Counted from the first letter of the stretch, positions 47,305-56,253 are shown. The stretch: DNA of 64,000 bases from DASQFQ01 sp963805525 (GCA_963805525.1 CAWDUT010000007.1:620001-684000), one strand, 5' to 3'. Numbers and translations are program-made. The notes: a model not told the origin generated them from the sequence alone.

Positions 47305-48487
47305 ACCGGACGGCGTCGACGGTCGACCCGGCCGCCAGCGGGCCGGAGCCGTGGGGGGCGATCACGAAGCCGTCGCTCTGCCCGAGCGCGCCGGTCAGGT
47401 GCGAGCCCTGGTTGGCGGTCGGCGTCGCCTCGAGCACGCCGTCGGGGCCGGGGACGAGCCGCGAGGTCAGGAACGTGGTGCGCCCGTCGGACGGGCCGGC
47501 GTCGACGGTCAGGCGCGCCGGCACGGTCCGCATCGAGGCGTCGGGCTCGCCGTGCATCCGCCGCAGCGCGGGCTCGATGAAGGCGAGGAAGCCGACGATG
47601 CTCGAGAGCGGGTTGCCCGGCAGCCCGAACACGAGCGTGTTGCCTCGGCGCCCGAACCACAGCGGCTTGCCGGGCTTCACGCGCACGCGCCAGAACAGCT
47701 CCTCGACGCCGCAGGCCTCGAAGGCGGGCTTGACGTGGTCGTGCGGCCCGACGCTCACGCCGCCGGAGACGACGAGCACGTCGCCGCTCAGGCCGGCCTC
47801 GACCGCGGCACGGGTGGAGTCGAAGTCGTCGGCGATCACGCCGCCGTCGATCACCTGCGCGCCGGCGCGCTCGGCCAGCAGCCGCACCATCAGGCCGTTC
47901 GACTCGTGGATCTTGCCGGGCTCCGGCGGCGCGCCGAGCGGCAGCAGCTCCGAGCCGGTGACGAGCAGGTGCAGCCGCGCGCGCCGGTGCACGGCGATCT
48001 CTCCGACCCCCGCGGCGGCGAGCGAGGAGACACGCGCGAGCGTGAGCGGCTCGCCGGCGGCGGCGATCAGGTCGCCGGCGTGGACGTCCTCGCCGCGGAA
48101 GCGCACGTGCGTACCGGCCTCCAGCGGCCGGGTGGGGCGCACGCTGCCGCCGTTGAGCTCGGCCAGCTCCGACTGCAGGACGGCGTCGGCGCCGGGCGGG
48201 ATCGGCGCGCCGGTGGTGATGCCGACCGCGGTGCCCGGCTCGAGCGTCTGCGTCGGCGCCTCGCCGGCCGCGATCTCGCCGGCCAGGCGCAGCTCGGCGC
48301 CGCCGGTGTCGGCCGCGCGGACCGCGTAGCCGTCCATCGCCGAGCGGTCGAACGGCGGCAGGTCGACGGCGCTGCGGCCCTCTTCGGCGGCGACCCGGCC
48401 CGCGGCCTGGTCGAGCGGCACGCGCTCGGCCTCCAGCGGCGCGGCGGCCGCCAGGACGAGCTCGGTGGCTTCCCCGAGCTCCTTCAC
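47297..48487 (-). CDS. moeA: Molybdopterin molybdotransferase MoeA
   Basis: The 396-residue enzyme has four MoeA domains: SAMDGYAVRAADT early, TGAPIPPGADAVLQ, the catalytic-domain LLVTGSELLPLG and VVSGGVSVGPHDHVKPA, and GLPGNPLSSIVGF. It inserts molybdate into adenylated molybdopterin. The GTG start overlaps the moaA stop (GTGA). Confidence 0.96.
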   Translation of the reverse strand: MKELGEATELVLAAAAPLEAERVPLDQAAGRVAAEEGRSAVDLPPFDRSAMDGYAVRAADTGGAELRLAGEIAAGEAPTQTLEPGTAVGITTGAPIPPGADAVLQSELAELNGGSVRPTRPLEAGTHVRFRGEDVHAGDLIAAAGEPLTLARVSSLAAAGVGEIAVHRRARLHLLVTGSELLPLGAPPEPGKIHESNGLMVRLLAERAGAQVIDGGVIADDFDSTRAAVEAGLSGDVLVVSGGVSVGPHDHVKPAFEACGVEELFWRVRVKPGKPLWFGRRGNTLVFGLPGNPLSSIVGFLAFIEPALRRMHGEPDASMRTVPARLTVDAGPSDGRTTFLTSRLVPGPDGVLEATPTANQGSHLTGALGQSDGFVIAPHGSGPLAAGSTVDAVRFV

Positions 48488-49473
48488 CCGCCGATGCGCG
48501 ACATGGAGCGCGCCGGCTGGATGAACCCCTCGTCGCCGATGTGGTGCTTGAGCTCCTTGCGCCAGACGGCGTCGCGGATGATGGCCTCGAGGTCGGCGTC
48601 GCTCGCGCCGGCCCGCATCGGCTCGCGCAGGTCGGTCTCGTTGAGCGAGAACAGGCAGGTGCGGAGCATGCCCTCGGCGGTCAGCCGGATGCGGTTGCAG
48701 TCGCCGCAGAACGGCTCGCTGACGGGGGAGATGAAGCCGATCTCGCCCTGCCCGTCGGCGAAGCGCCAGCGCCGCGAGGTGCCGTGGCGGTCGCGCCCCA
48801 CGGCCTCGAGCGGATACGCCTCGTTAATCAGGCGCCGGATCTCCTCGTTGGGCAGCACCTTGTCGGCGCTCCACGTGCGGTCGGCGTCGAGCGGCATGAA
48901 CTCGATGAAGCGCACGACGTAGGGCGTGCGGCGGGCGAACTCGGCGAAGCGCACGACCTCGTCCTCGGTGAAGTCCTTGAGCGCGACGACGTTGACCTTG
49001 ATCGGCCGCAGCTCGGGGTGGGCCTCGGCGGCCTCGAGCCCCTCGAGCACCTGGGCGAGCGAGTCGCGCCGCGTGAGCTGGAAGAAGCGGTCGGGGGCGA
49101 GCGAGTCGAGCGAGACGTTGATGCGCTTGAGCCCGGCGCGCACGAGCTCGTCGACCTGGCGCGCGAGCAGGTAGCCGTTGGTGGTCAGCGAGAGGTCGCT
49201 GACCGCCTCGATGCCGGACAGCATCTCCACCAGCCGCCACAGCTCGCGGCGGACGAGCGGCTCGCCGCCGGTCAGGCGCACGTCGTGGACGCCCATGCTC
49301 GACAGCAGCGCGACCAGCCGCGCGATCTCCTCGTAGGAGAGCAGCGAGTCGCGGTCGAGCCACGGCAGGCCCTCGGCCGGCATGCAGTACTGGCAGCGGA
49401 AGTTGCAGCGGTCGGTGACCGAGATGCGGACGTCGCCGATGGAGCGCCCGTGGCCGTCGACGAGAGGCTTCAT
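48484..49473 (-). CDS. moaA: GTP 3',8-cyclase MoaA
   Basis: The 329-residue radical SAM enzyme of molybdenum cofactor synthesis has an N-terminal cluster at C23-x3-C27-x2-C30 and a C-terminal cluster in FCGDCNRIRLTAEGMLRTC. The usual C-terminal GG dipeptide is present (SRIGG), needed for activation in characterised MoaA. The ATG overlaps the moaC stop (ATGA). Confidence 0.97.
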   Translation of the reverse strand: MKPLVDGHGRSIGDVRISVTDRCNFRCQYCMPAEGLPWLDRDSLLSYEEIARLVALLSSMGVHDVRLTGGEPLVRRELWRLVEMLSGIEAVSDLSLTTNGYLLARQVDELVRAGLKRINVSLDSLAPDRFFQLTRRDSLAQVLEGLEAAEAHPELRPIKVNVVALKDFTEDEVVRFAEFARRTPYVVRFIEFMPLDADRTWSADKVLPNEEIRRLINEAYPLEAVGRDRHGTSRRWRFADGQGEIGFISPVSEPFCGDCNRIRLTAEGMLRTCLFSLNETDLREPMRAGASDADLEAIIRDAVWRKELKHHIGDEGFIQPARSMSRIGG

Positions 49474-49949
49474 GCGCGGTGGAAGTCCGCTTTCCCGCCG
49501 GTCTTGTCGAGCAGCTCGACGCGCTCGACCACCACGCCCGGCTCGATGCCCTTGACCATGTCGTAGATCGTCAGCGCGCCGACCGAGCTGGCGACCATCG
49601 CCTCCATCTCGACGCCGGTGCGATCGGTTGTACGGGTCTCGACCACGATCGTGACCGTGCCCTCGCTGGGGTCGACCGCGATCTGCGGATCGACCTGGGT
49701 GAGCGGCAGCTGGTGGCAGAGCGGGATCAGCTCGTCCGTGCGCTTGGCGGCCTGGATGGCGGCGATCCGCGCGACGCCGAGGACATCGCCCTTCGGCGTG
49801 TCGCCGCTGACGACGCGCGAGGCGGCCTCCGGCGACATCCGCACGACCGCGCGGGCGCGGGCCCAGCGCGTCGTGGGCTCCTTGTCGGAGACATCGACCA
49901 TGCGTGCCTGGCCTGCGGCGTCCAGGTGGGTGAGCGCGGGTCCCTCCAT
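49470..49949 (-). CDS. moaC: Cyclic pyranopterin monophosphate synthase MoaC
   Basis: The 159-residue protein has the MoaC signature: ARMVDVSDKEPTTRWARA, IPLCHQLPLTQVDP and VEMEAMVASSVGALTIYDMVK (partly quoted), including the conserved lysines and histidine. It converts the MoaA product to cPMP. The ATG at 49949 has TAGACT 8 bp upstream and an AGGAGG too close to act normally. It is the first gene of moaC-moaA-moeA and diverges from moaD-moaE. Confidence 0.96.
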   Translation of the reverse strand: MEGPALTHLDAAGQARMVDVSDKEPTTRWARARAVVRMSPEAASRVVSGDTPKGDVLGVARIAAIQAAKRTDELIPLCHQLPLTQVDPQIAVDPSEGTVTIVVETRTTDRTGVEMEAMVASSVGALTIYDMVKGIEPGVVVERVELLDKTGGKADFHRA

Positions 49950-49957
49950 CCCTCCTG

Positions 49958-49967
49958 AGTCTAGGGT
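49958..49967. promoter_or_regulatory. Overlapping divergent -10 elements (moaC / moaD-moaE)
   Basis: AGTCTAGGGT contains minus-strand TAGACT (49963-49958), 8 bp before the moaC ATG, and plus-strand TAGGGT (49962-49967), 7 bp before the moaDE GTG. The two hexamers share the TA step, so one promoter core should drive both halves of cofactor synthesis. Confidence 0.6.
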
Positions 49968-49974
49968 GTCCTCC

Positions 49975-50616
49975 GTGGTCGTCACCGTCCGTCTCTTCGC
50001 CGGCCTGCGCGAGCGCGCGGGGTCGGATCGGGTCCAGGTCGAGCTGCCCGAGGGCGCCCGGGTCTCCGACCTGCTGGCCGCCATGGATGTCGCGCCGCGC
50101 TCGTGCGTGGTGGCGATCAACCGCGAGTACGCGGACGAGGCGGCGCCGGTGCGCGCGGACGACGAGGTCGCGCTCGTGCCGCCGGTGAGCGGCGGGGCGC
50201 CTCGCGTTCGCCTCGCCCACGTCACCGACGAGGCCTTGGATCTCGGCGCGCTGGCCGCCGCCGTGCGCGACCCGGCGGCGGGCGCCGTCGTCCTCTTCGA
50301 GGGCGTCACCCGCGAGGTGCCGGAGCTCGACTACGAGGCGTACGCGGAGATGGCCGAGGCGAAGCTGCGCGCGATCGGCGAGGAGGTCGCGGCCGCGCAC
50401 GGGGCTTGCGCGGTTGCGCTCGCGCACCGGGTCGGCACCGTGCCGCTCTCCGAGCCGAGCGTGATCGTCGCCGCGAGCGCGCCGCACCGCGGCGAGGCGT
50501 TCAGCGCCGCCCGCGAGCTGATCGACCGCGTGAAGGCGGAGGCGCCGATCTGGAAGGTCGAGGTGGATGCCGCCGGCGAGCGGACCCGCGTGGAGGGGAC
50601 TCTCCCGCCGGTCTGA
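49975..50616 (+). CDS. MoaD-MoaE fusion (molybdopterin synthase, MoaX-like)
   Basis: The 213-residue fusion has an N-terminal ubiquitin-like MoaD domain (LFAGLRERAG to ALVPPVSGG) ending in Gly73-Gly74, followed directly by MoaE (VRLAHVTDEALDLG, LFEGVTREV, AHRVGTVPLSEPSVIVAASAPHR (partly quoted), KAEAPIWKVE with the catalytic lysines). MoaD needs a free C-terminal Gly-Gly for thiocarboxylation, so cleavage after Gly74 is expected, as known for mycobacterial MoaX. The GTG at 49975 is fixed by the -10. Confidence 0.95.
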   Translation: MVVTVRLFAGLRERAGSDRVQVELPEGARVSDLLAAMDVAPRSCVVAINREYADEAAPVRADDEVALVPPVSGGAPRVRLAHVTDEALDLGALAAAVRDPAAGAVVLFEGVTREVPELDYEAYAEMAEAKLRAIGEEVAAAHGACAVALAHRVGTVPLSEPSVIVAASAPHRGEAFSAARELIDRVKAEAPIWKVEVDAAGERTRVEGTLPPV

Positions 50617-50630
50617 CTATCCTCGCCGGC

Positions 50631-51576
50631 GTGCGGCGGGATTTCGCGGGTTCGTCGCGGGCGGGGCGCCGGTCGCCGTCCGGGAGGGCCGTACGGTCGA
50701 CGGCCTCCACCCGCGCACGGGCCGGGTCCGCTGGTCGCACCCGTCGACGAAATACGCGTTCACCGACGGCCGCCGGGTGTACGCGCCGGCGGGCGGCACG
50801 ATCACGGCCTACGACCCCCGCAGCGGCGCGGCCCGCTGGTCGGTCCCGGTGCCCGCCGACGTGGAGGAGAGCCAGACCGGCAGCGGCGTGCTCGTCGTCC
50901 AGACCTTCCCGACCGGCGGTGCCCCGCGCTTCCTCGTGCTCGATCCCGCGCGCGGCGCGACTCGCGCGGCGATCGACCTCCCGCGCGACCACTACCTGAC
51001 GCTCGTCGGCCGCCACCTCGTCGACGCGGGCTCGGGCTGCAACGCGCGCATCACCGGTTACGGCCTCGACGGCGCCGTCGCCTGGGGGCGGTCGCTGAAG
51101 CTGGGGCGCGACCGCAGCAAGCGCTGCGACGCCTACCTCGCGCATGACGCCGGCGGCGACGTCGCCCTGAACGCCGTCGCGGGCCCGGCGCTGCTGCTCG
51201 ACCCCGCGACCGGCCGGACCCTCTGGAAGGGACCGCGCGGGGCGTCGATCGACGGCACGGCCGGCGGCCCGCCTGGTCGTCGAGCTGCGCGACCGGCAGC
51301 GCACGCTCGGAGTCGACACAGGCGCCGGCCGGACGGCGTGGACCTACCGCGGCATCACCGGCCCGTGGGAGACGTGGCGCGGATACGCGGCGAGCAACGC
51401 TGCAGTGCGGCGGCAAGCAGTGCACGGTCGTGCTCAACGGCCGCACCGGCCGCCAGCTCCTCAAGGTGCCGGGCGTCCCGCAGAACTTCGTGCCGGGAGC
51501 GCGGCCGGGGCTGATGACCCGGATCGACAGCGACAAGCGCTACGCCGCGCGCTACGGGTTCGTGACGTTGCCCTAG
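50631..51576 (+). pseudogene. Broken PQQ-like beta-propeller protein
   Basis: Coding similar to PQQ-binding/BamB-like propeller repeats (TGRVRWSHPSTKYAF, YDPRSGAARWSVPV, LDPATGRTLWKG) runs in one frame to about 51265. It continues in a second frame as ARLVVELRDRQRTLGVDTG and then in a third as LQCGGKQCTVVLNGRTGRQL to the TAG at 51576. The N-terminus is also damaged: a GTG at 50631 with TATCCT 7 bp upstream looks like the original start but is out of frame with the repeats, and no signal peptide remains. At least three frame lesions make it a pseudogene unless the assembly is faulty. Confidence 0.75.
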
Positions 51577-51977
51577 CGTCGCCGCAGCACCGCGAGCGTG
51601 CGGCCGCGGCGGCCCAGCAGCTCGAGCGTGCGACCGGTGATCCGGTAGCCGCGGGTGCGATCCAACACTGCGGCGACGTTGGGCGGCTCCGGAGCGGACC
51701 CGTCGCAGCCCCCGCCCGTCACCACGACCACCCTGAAGCGCAGCCGCGCCGTCGTGAAGCGGTAGCGGCCGCGGAAGTCGTTCCCGCACGTGCCGCCGCG
51801 GAGGGTGAAAGCGCGGCGGTGCGAAAACAGGAGCCGCTGGTGCGCGGAGCGCTTCACGACCTTGCCCTCGACCCGCGTGACCCTCCACGTCGGCCCGGCC
51901 AACGGGTTGTCGGCCGCGCTCGCCGGCGCCGCCGGCAGGAGCGCGAGGAGCATGAGCGAGAGGAGCCATCGCGCCAC
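51573..51977 (-). CDS. META/HslJ-like secreted protein
   Basis: This is a 134-residue protein with a signal peptide (VARWLLSLMLLALLPAAPASA). The body resembles META domains: GPTWRVTRVEG, FTLRGGTCGNDFRGRYRF and LDRTRGYRITGRTLELLG. Two cysteines (TCGN, GGCDG) probably pair. META proteins are linked to stress and antibiotic resistance, with no enzyme activity known. The GTG at 51977 has TAGGCT 6 bp upstream on the minus strand. Confidence 0.75.
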   Translation of the reverse strand: MARWLLSLMLLALLPAAPASAADNPLAGPTWRVTRVEGKVVKRSAHQRLLFSHRRAFTLRGGTCGNDFRGRYRFTTARLRFRVVVVTGGGCDGSAPEPPNVAAVLDRTRGYRITGRTLELLGRRGRTLAVLRRR

Positions 51978-52006
51978 GGCGCGAGCCTAATAGCGTGCAG
52001 CGGGCG

Positions 52007-52876
52007 ATGGAACCCCTGTTCGGCGTCTTCCCGGTCCCCGACGCGGAGCGCCAGGACGCGGTCGTCGAGCAGGTGCTGCTCGCCGACCGGCTCGGGCTCG
52101 ACCTGGTCGGCATCCAGGACCACCCGTACCAGCGCCGCCACCTCGACGCCTGGACGCTGCTCTCCTACCTCGCCGGGCGCACCGAGCGCGTGCGCTTCTT
52201 CCCCGACGTGGCCAACCTGCCGCTGCGCCATCCGGCGCTGCTGGCCAAGTCGGCCGCCACGCTCGACCGGCTGAGCGGCGGGCGGGTGGAGCTCGGGCTC
52301 GGCGCGGGCGCGTTCTGGGAGGGGATCGGCGCGTGGGGCGGGCCGGTGCGATCGGGGCCGGAGTCGGTCGACGCGCTGATCGAGGCGATCGGGATCATCC
52401 GCCGCGTCTGGGCCTCCGAGCGCGGCATCAGCGTCGACGGCGAGCACTACCGGATGCACGGCGCCCACGCCGGGCCGCCGCCCGCGCACGACATCGGGGC
52501 CTGGCTCGGCGCGTACGGCCCGCGGATGATGCGCGTCGTCGGACGCCTCGCCGACGGCTGGATCCCGTCGCTGCCGCGGCTGCCGCTCGAGCAGGTGCTC
52601 GCCAAGCAGGACGCGATCGACGAGGCCGCGCGCAAGGCGGGCCGCGACCCGGCGGCGATCCGCCGCGTCGCGAACCTCAACGGCGTCATCGGCGACGGGA
52701 CCGACTGGCTGCGCGGCCCCGCCGAGCACTGGGTCGAGGAGCTCGTGAAGCTGACGCGCGACCTGCGCTTCGACGGCTTCGTGGCCTGGTTCGACGACGA
52801 GGACCAGCTCGGGCAGACCGAGCGCTTCGCGACCGAGGTCGTGCCGGCCGTGCGTGACGCGCTCTCCAGCGGGTAG
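52007..52876 (+). CDS. LLM-class flavin-dependent oxidoreductase
   Basis: The 289-residue bacterial-luciferase-like barrel has DLVGIQDHPYQRRHLDAWTLLS (partly quoted), ATLDRLSGGRVELGLGAG and GAYGPRMMRVVGRLADGWIPS, the hallmarks of actinobacterial F420- or FMN-dependent LLM enzymes. The substrate is unknown. The ATG at 52007 is preferred to the GTG at 51995 because TAGCGT (51991-51996) would overlap the latter. Confidence 0.9.
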   Translation: MEPLFGVFPVPDAERQDAVVEQVLLADRLGLDLVGIQDHPYQRRHLDAWTLLSYLAGRTERVRFFPDVANLPLRHPALLAKSAATLDRLSGGRVELGLGAGAFWEGIGAWGGPVRSGPESVDALIEAIGIIRRVWASERGISVDGEHYRMHGAHAGPPPAHDIGAWLGAYGPRMMRVVGRLADGWIPSLPRLPLEQVLAKQDAIDEAARKAGRDPAAIRRVANLNGVIGDGTDWLRGPAEHWVEELVKLTRDLRFDGFVAWFDDEDQLGQTERFATEVVPAVRDALSSG

Positions 52877-52885
52877 CCCCTGACC

Positions 52886-53089
52886 ATGCCCAAGACCGAG
52901 CACTTCGGCCAGGCGGGACTCACCGGCTGGCGCGAGACCTTCGCCGACCGGGTCGCCTCGCCCGTCGCCGCCAAGACCCCCGCCTCCGAGGACCAGGTGC
53001 GCGCCGTCATCGGCGCCGCGTTCTTCCTGCTGTCCGTGTACTACGTCGCCACCACCATCGCGCGGATGGCGAAGGCCGCGCGCGACTAG
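52886..53089 (+). CDS. Small single-helix membrane protein
   Basis: This 67-residue protein has a polar N-terminus (MPKTEHFGQAGLTGWRETFADRV) and one hydrophobic helix (VRAVIGAAFFLLSVYYVATTIA) with a basic end. It starts 9 bp after the LLM stop and is likely co-transcribed. No family was recognised. Confidence 0.65.
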   Translation: MPKTEHFGQAGLTGWRETFADRVASPVAAKTPASEDQVRAVIGAAFFLLSVYYVATTIARMAKAARD

Positions 53090-54747
53090 CCGAACGTGAA
53101 CGCGTAGCCCGAGAGCCCGGGCGCGAAGCGCAGCGTCAGCTTGTGCTCCTCGGTCTTCGGGAGCGAGACCAGCGTGTAGAGGCGCTGCCGGCGCACGGTG
53201 ACGGTGCGCAGCGGCTTGCCGTCCAGCTCGACGCGGAGCTGCCGCGGGCGGTCGCCCTCTGAGCTGAGCACGAGGTAGACGGCCTTGCCGACCACGCGGG
53301 CGTCGATGCTCGCGCCGTCGGCGAGCGCGGTCGCCGCCTCGTCGGTGACCTCCCAGCGGCCGGTGAACGCGAAGCGACTGCGGAGCAGCGGACGGCCCGC
53401 GCCGGTGTACTCGTGCAGGCCGTCCGACGGCTGGTTCGGCACCCAACCCTGCGCGCGCGCGGCGCCGAGGTACGTCTCGGGCGTCGACTCCTTGCCGGGC
53501 TTGAGCGTCGGGCCGACCTTGGCGTCGCCGCCGAGCGACTCGGCGCCCGCCTCGGCCAGCAGGCTGCGGATCGCCGCCTCGGTCTTCTTGTCGTCGCCCT
53601 CGCCGAAGTGGACGTAGCGGACGCGGCCCTTGGCGTCGATCAGGTACTTGGCCGGCCAGTACTCGTTGCCCCAGGCGTTCCAGGTCTTGTAGTCGTTGTC
53701 CTGGGCGACCGGGTAGCGCAGCCGGTTCTGGGCGATCGCGTCCTGCACGTTGGCGGCGTCGTGCTCGAACTGGAACTCGGGCGTGTGGACGCCGACGATC
53801 GTCAGCCCGCGCGAGCGGTAGGCGGCGTCCCAGGCGCGGGTGTAGGGGAGCGTGCGGATGCAGTTGATGCACGTGTAGGTCCAGAAGTCGACGAGCACGA
53901 CACGGCCGCGCAGCTGCTCGAGCGTCAGCGGCTTCGAGTTGAACCAGCGCTCGTTGCCGGTGAAGTCCGGCGCCTTGCCGAGCACCGGCAGCTGCGAGCC
54001 CATCGTGGCCGCCTCGGCGAAGCGGCTGGGGCCGCGTAGCCTCGCGAGCCGGTCGGAGACCGCGTGCGAGCGCTCGATCGAGCCGGTCGGGTTGACGATC
54101 ACGGACGGGAAGTGATCGGCCAGCGCAGTCTGGAAGCGCACGTCGGCGTCGGTGGCGACGGCCAGCGCGGTGGCGATCATGATCACGCCGAGCGCTCGCT
54201 GGACCACCGGACCGCTCGGCAGCAGGCGGCGGCCACCCAGCGCCAGCGCGAACAGCACGACGGCCGAGCCCAGCGCATAGGCGACCGCCACCGCGACGCT
54301 CTGGCCCGAGGCGGCCCCCACCGAGATGACGGCCGCGAGGATCGGCCCCGCGCACGGCGCGTAGACGAAGCCGAGCGCCGCCCCGACCACCAGCCCCGAC
54401 CAGAAGCCGTCACCGCCCGAGCGCGGCCCGAACCGCGCCAGCCGCGACAGCGGCGCCTCCACGCGCTCGGCCAGCCTCGGCGCCAGCAGCGCGACACCGA
54501 AGCCGGCCAGCACGAGCACCGCGAGCGTCCGCAGCGCGCTGTTGCCGAGCCCGACACCGTCGACCACCTTGGCGAAGCCCGCCACCGTGATCGCGAACGT
54601 GGTGGCCAGCCCGATGACGATCGCCAGCGGCCGCCGCCGCCCGCCGGTCGCGCCCGCCGACAGCAGGGCCGGCAGCACCGGCAGCACGCACGGCGAGATC
54701 GCGGTCCCGGCGCCGGCCACGAACGCGAAGAGGACGAGCAGCGTCAC
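53086..54747 (-). CDS. dipZ: DipZ-like CcdA-thioredoxin fusion
   Basis: This is a 553-residue membrane-bound disulfide protein. Residues 1-215 form a CcdA domain of six helices with the paired cysteines Cys20 (AISPC) and Cys132 (YAPC). Residues 240-400 form a thioredoxin-like AhpC/TlpA domain with C293-I-N-C296 (WTYTCINC). The last 130 residues are a beta-sandwich of the DipZ C-terminal (CBM-like) type. It carries reducing equivalents across the membrane to exported thiols. The GTG at 54747 is set by TACGCT 6 bp upstream. Confidence 0.93.
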   Translation of the reverse strand: MTLLVLFAFVAGAGTAISPCVLPVLPALLSAGATGGRRRPLAIVIGLATTFAITVAGFAKVVDGVGLGNSALRTLAVLVLAGFGVALLAPRLAERVEAPLSRLARFGPRSGGDGFWSGLVVGAALGFVYAPCAGPILAAVISVGAASGQSVAVAVAYALGSAVVLFALALGGRRLLPSGPVVQRALGVIMIATALAVATDADVRFQTALADHFPSVIVNPTGSIERSHAVSDRLARLRGPSRFAEAATMGSQLPVLGKAPDFTGNERWFNSKPLTLEQLRGRVVLVDFWTYTCINCIRTLPYTRAWDAAYRSRGLTIVGVHTPEFQFEHDAANVQDAIAQNRLRYPVAQDNDYKTWNAWGNEYWPAKYLIDAKGRVRYVHFGEGDDKKTEAAIRSLLAEAGAESLGGDAKVGPTLKPGKESTPETYLGAARAQGWVPNQPSDGLHEYTGAGRPLLRSRFAFTGRWEVTDEAATALADGASIDARVVGKAVYLVLSSEGDRPRQLRVELDGKPLRTVTVRRQRLYTLVSLPKTEEHKLTLRFAPGLSGYAFTFG

Positions 54748-54783
54748 GACCTGAGCGTACGGGCGAGTGCTTACAGATCGTTG

Positions 54784-54798
54784 AACCGTCCGACGGTT
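54784..54798. promoter_or_regulatory. Perfect 7-1-7 dyad between dipZ and the RTX gene
   Basis: AACCGTC-C-GACGGTT is a perfect inverted repeat in the 108-bp divergent space, 36 bp outside the dipZ start and 57 bp before the RTX start. The geometry suits a repressor operator (TetR-like size); the regulator is unknown. Confidence 0.45.
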
Positions 54799-54855
54799 GT
54801 CCAGCCCGGCGCGGATTTCTGGGCGAACGCGCGGGTGCGCGCCGACACAGAGGCC

Positions 54856-56253
54856 ATGGCACGGATGCTTGCCCCCCGACTCGTCGTCCTCGCCGCGCTC
54901 TCCGCGGCCCTCCTCACTCCTGGCACCGCGTCCGCGTCGACGCCCGAGTGCACCATCCGCGGCACCGACCGCAGCGAGACGCTGACCGGCACCGCCGGCC
55001 GCGACGTCATCTGCGGCAAGGGCGGCAACGACCGCCTTCGCGGTCTGGGCGGCGACGACGTCCTGCTCGGCGGCGACGGCAACGACGTCCTCGAGGGCGG
55101 CGCCGGCAACGACAGCCTGCAGGGGGAGAAGGGCAACGACCTCGGCACGGGCGGTGCCGGCAACGACACGCTCGCCGGCGGCGCCGGCCACGACGGCCTC
55201 GCGGGCGGCGACGGCGACGACGTGGTCGACGGCGGCGACGACGGCGACGCGCTCGACGGCGGCTCCGGCGCGGACACCGTGCTCGGCGGCGGCGGGGACG
55301 ACCTGCTGTCCGGCGCCGGCGGCAAGGACAAGCTCGACGGCGGCTCCGGCGCCGACTTCTTCCTCGGCGGCGCCGACGCGGACGTCGTCAACGCCAAGGA
55401 CGGCCGCCGCGACGTCGCGATCGACTGCGGCGCGGGCGCCGACTCCCTGAGCGCCGACACGAAGGACCCGAAGGCCCGCAACTGCGAGGGAGGGCCCACG
55501 CCGCCGCCGCCGGCGCCCAAGGCCGACCTCTCCGTCAGCCTCACCGACTCCGCCGACCCGGTGGTCGAGGGCAACGCGGTCGAGTACCATTTCAGCGTCG
55601 CCAACGCCGGCCCCGCGACGGCGACCGGTGTGACGGTCGCCACCACGCTCCCGGCGGGTGCGACCGCGGACTCCGCGGACGGCTGCGTCGACGCGGACGG
55701 CGTGGTGACCTGCGCGTTCGGCGACGTCGCCTCCGGCGGCACCGCCGCGGGCAGGCTCGTGGTCCGCTACGCCGCGCCCGGCGGCAAGTCCGTCACGAGC
55801 GTCGTGCAGTCGGCGGTCGAGGACTCCAACGCGGCGAACAACAGCGCCACGCAGGCCACACAGGTCGACCCGAAGCCCGCGCCGACCGGCGCGGACCTCT
55901 CGGTCGCCGTGACCGGCACGCCCGGCGCGGTCGCGCAGCTCGCCAACGTCAGCTACGCCGCCGACGTCACGAACGCCGGTCCGCTGGCCGCCGACGGCGT
56001 CTCGCTCGTGTTCGACATCGACGAGGCGTGGAACATGATCTCGCGCCCGGTCGGCTGCACGCAGAGCACGTTCCCGACCACCAAGGTCACCTGCAACCTC
56101 GGCTCGCTGGCCTCAGGCGCCAGCGCGTCCAAGGTCCTCGGCGTGAGCTGGGGCGTGGCCGGCGACCGCACGGTGAAGGCGACGGTCAGCTCGACCACCG
56201 CCGACCCGACGGCCGCGAACAACAGCGAGACCGAGCACACGTCGGTCAGCTGA
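54856..56253 (+). CDS. Secreted RTX-repeat protein with two DUF11 domains
   Basis: This is a 465-residue exported protein. The signal peptide spans residues 1-28 (LVVLAALSAALLTPGTASAS). About 12 glycine/aspartate-rich RTX nonapeptides follow (GGxGxDxL pattern, roughly residues 40-195) and should bind calcium in a beta-roll. A proline linker (PTPPPPAPK) leads to two DUF11/CARDB-like Ig-fold repeats (about 222-340 and 345-463), each opening with ADLSV. It is probably a surface-attached or released structural protein; no catalytic domain and no sorting signal were seen. Upstream space holds a perfect dyad. Confidence 0.88.
   Translation: MARMLAPRLVVLAALSAALLTPGTASASTPECTIRGTDRSETLTGTAGRDVICGKGGNDRLRGLGGDDVLLGGDGNDVLEGGAGNDSLQGEKGNDLGTGGAGNDTLAGGAGHDGLAGGDGDDVVDGGDDGDALDGGSGADTVLGGGGDDLLSGAGGKDKLDGGSGADFFLGGADADVVNAKDGRRDVAIDCGAGADSLSADTKDPKARNCEGGPTPPPPAPKADLSVSLTDSADPVVEGNAVEYHFSVANAGPATATGVTVATTLPAGATADSADGCVDADGVVTCAFGDVASGGTAAGRLVVRYAAPGGKSVTSVVQSAVEDSNAANNSATQATQVDPKPAPTGADLSVAVTGTPGAVAQLANVSYAADVTNAGPLAADGVSLVFDIDEAWNMISRPVGCTQSTFPTTKVTCNLGSLASGASASKVLGVSWGVAGDRTVKATVSSTTADPTAANNSETEHTSVS

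Noticed and set aside
54970..55440. Short repeats suggesting a CRISPR array
   Set aside because: The periodic GGCGGCNNCGACGAC-like pattern is 27 bp or multiples without unique spacers and translates into RTX nonapeptides.
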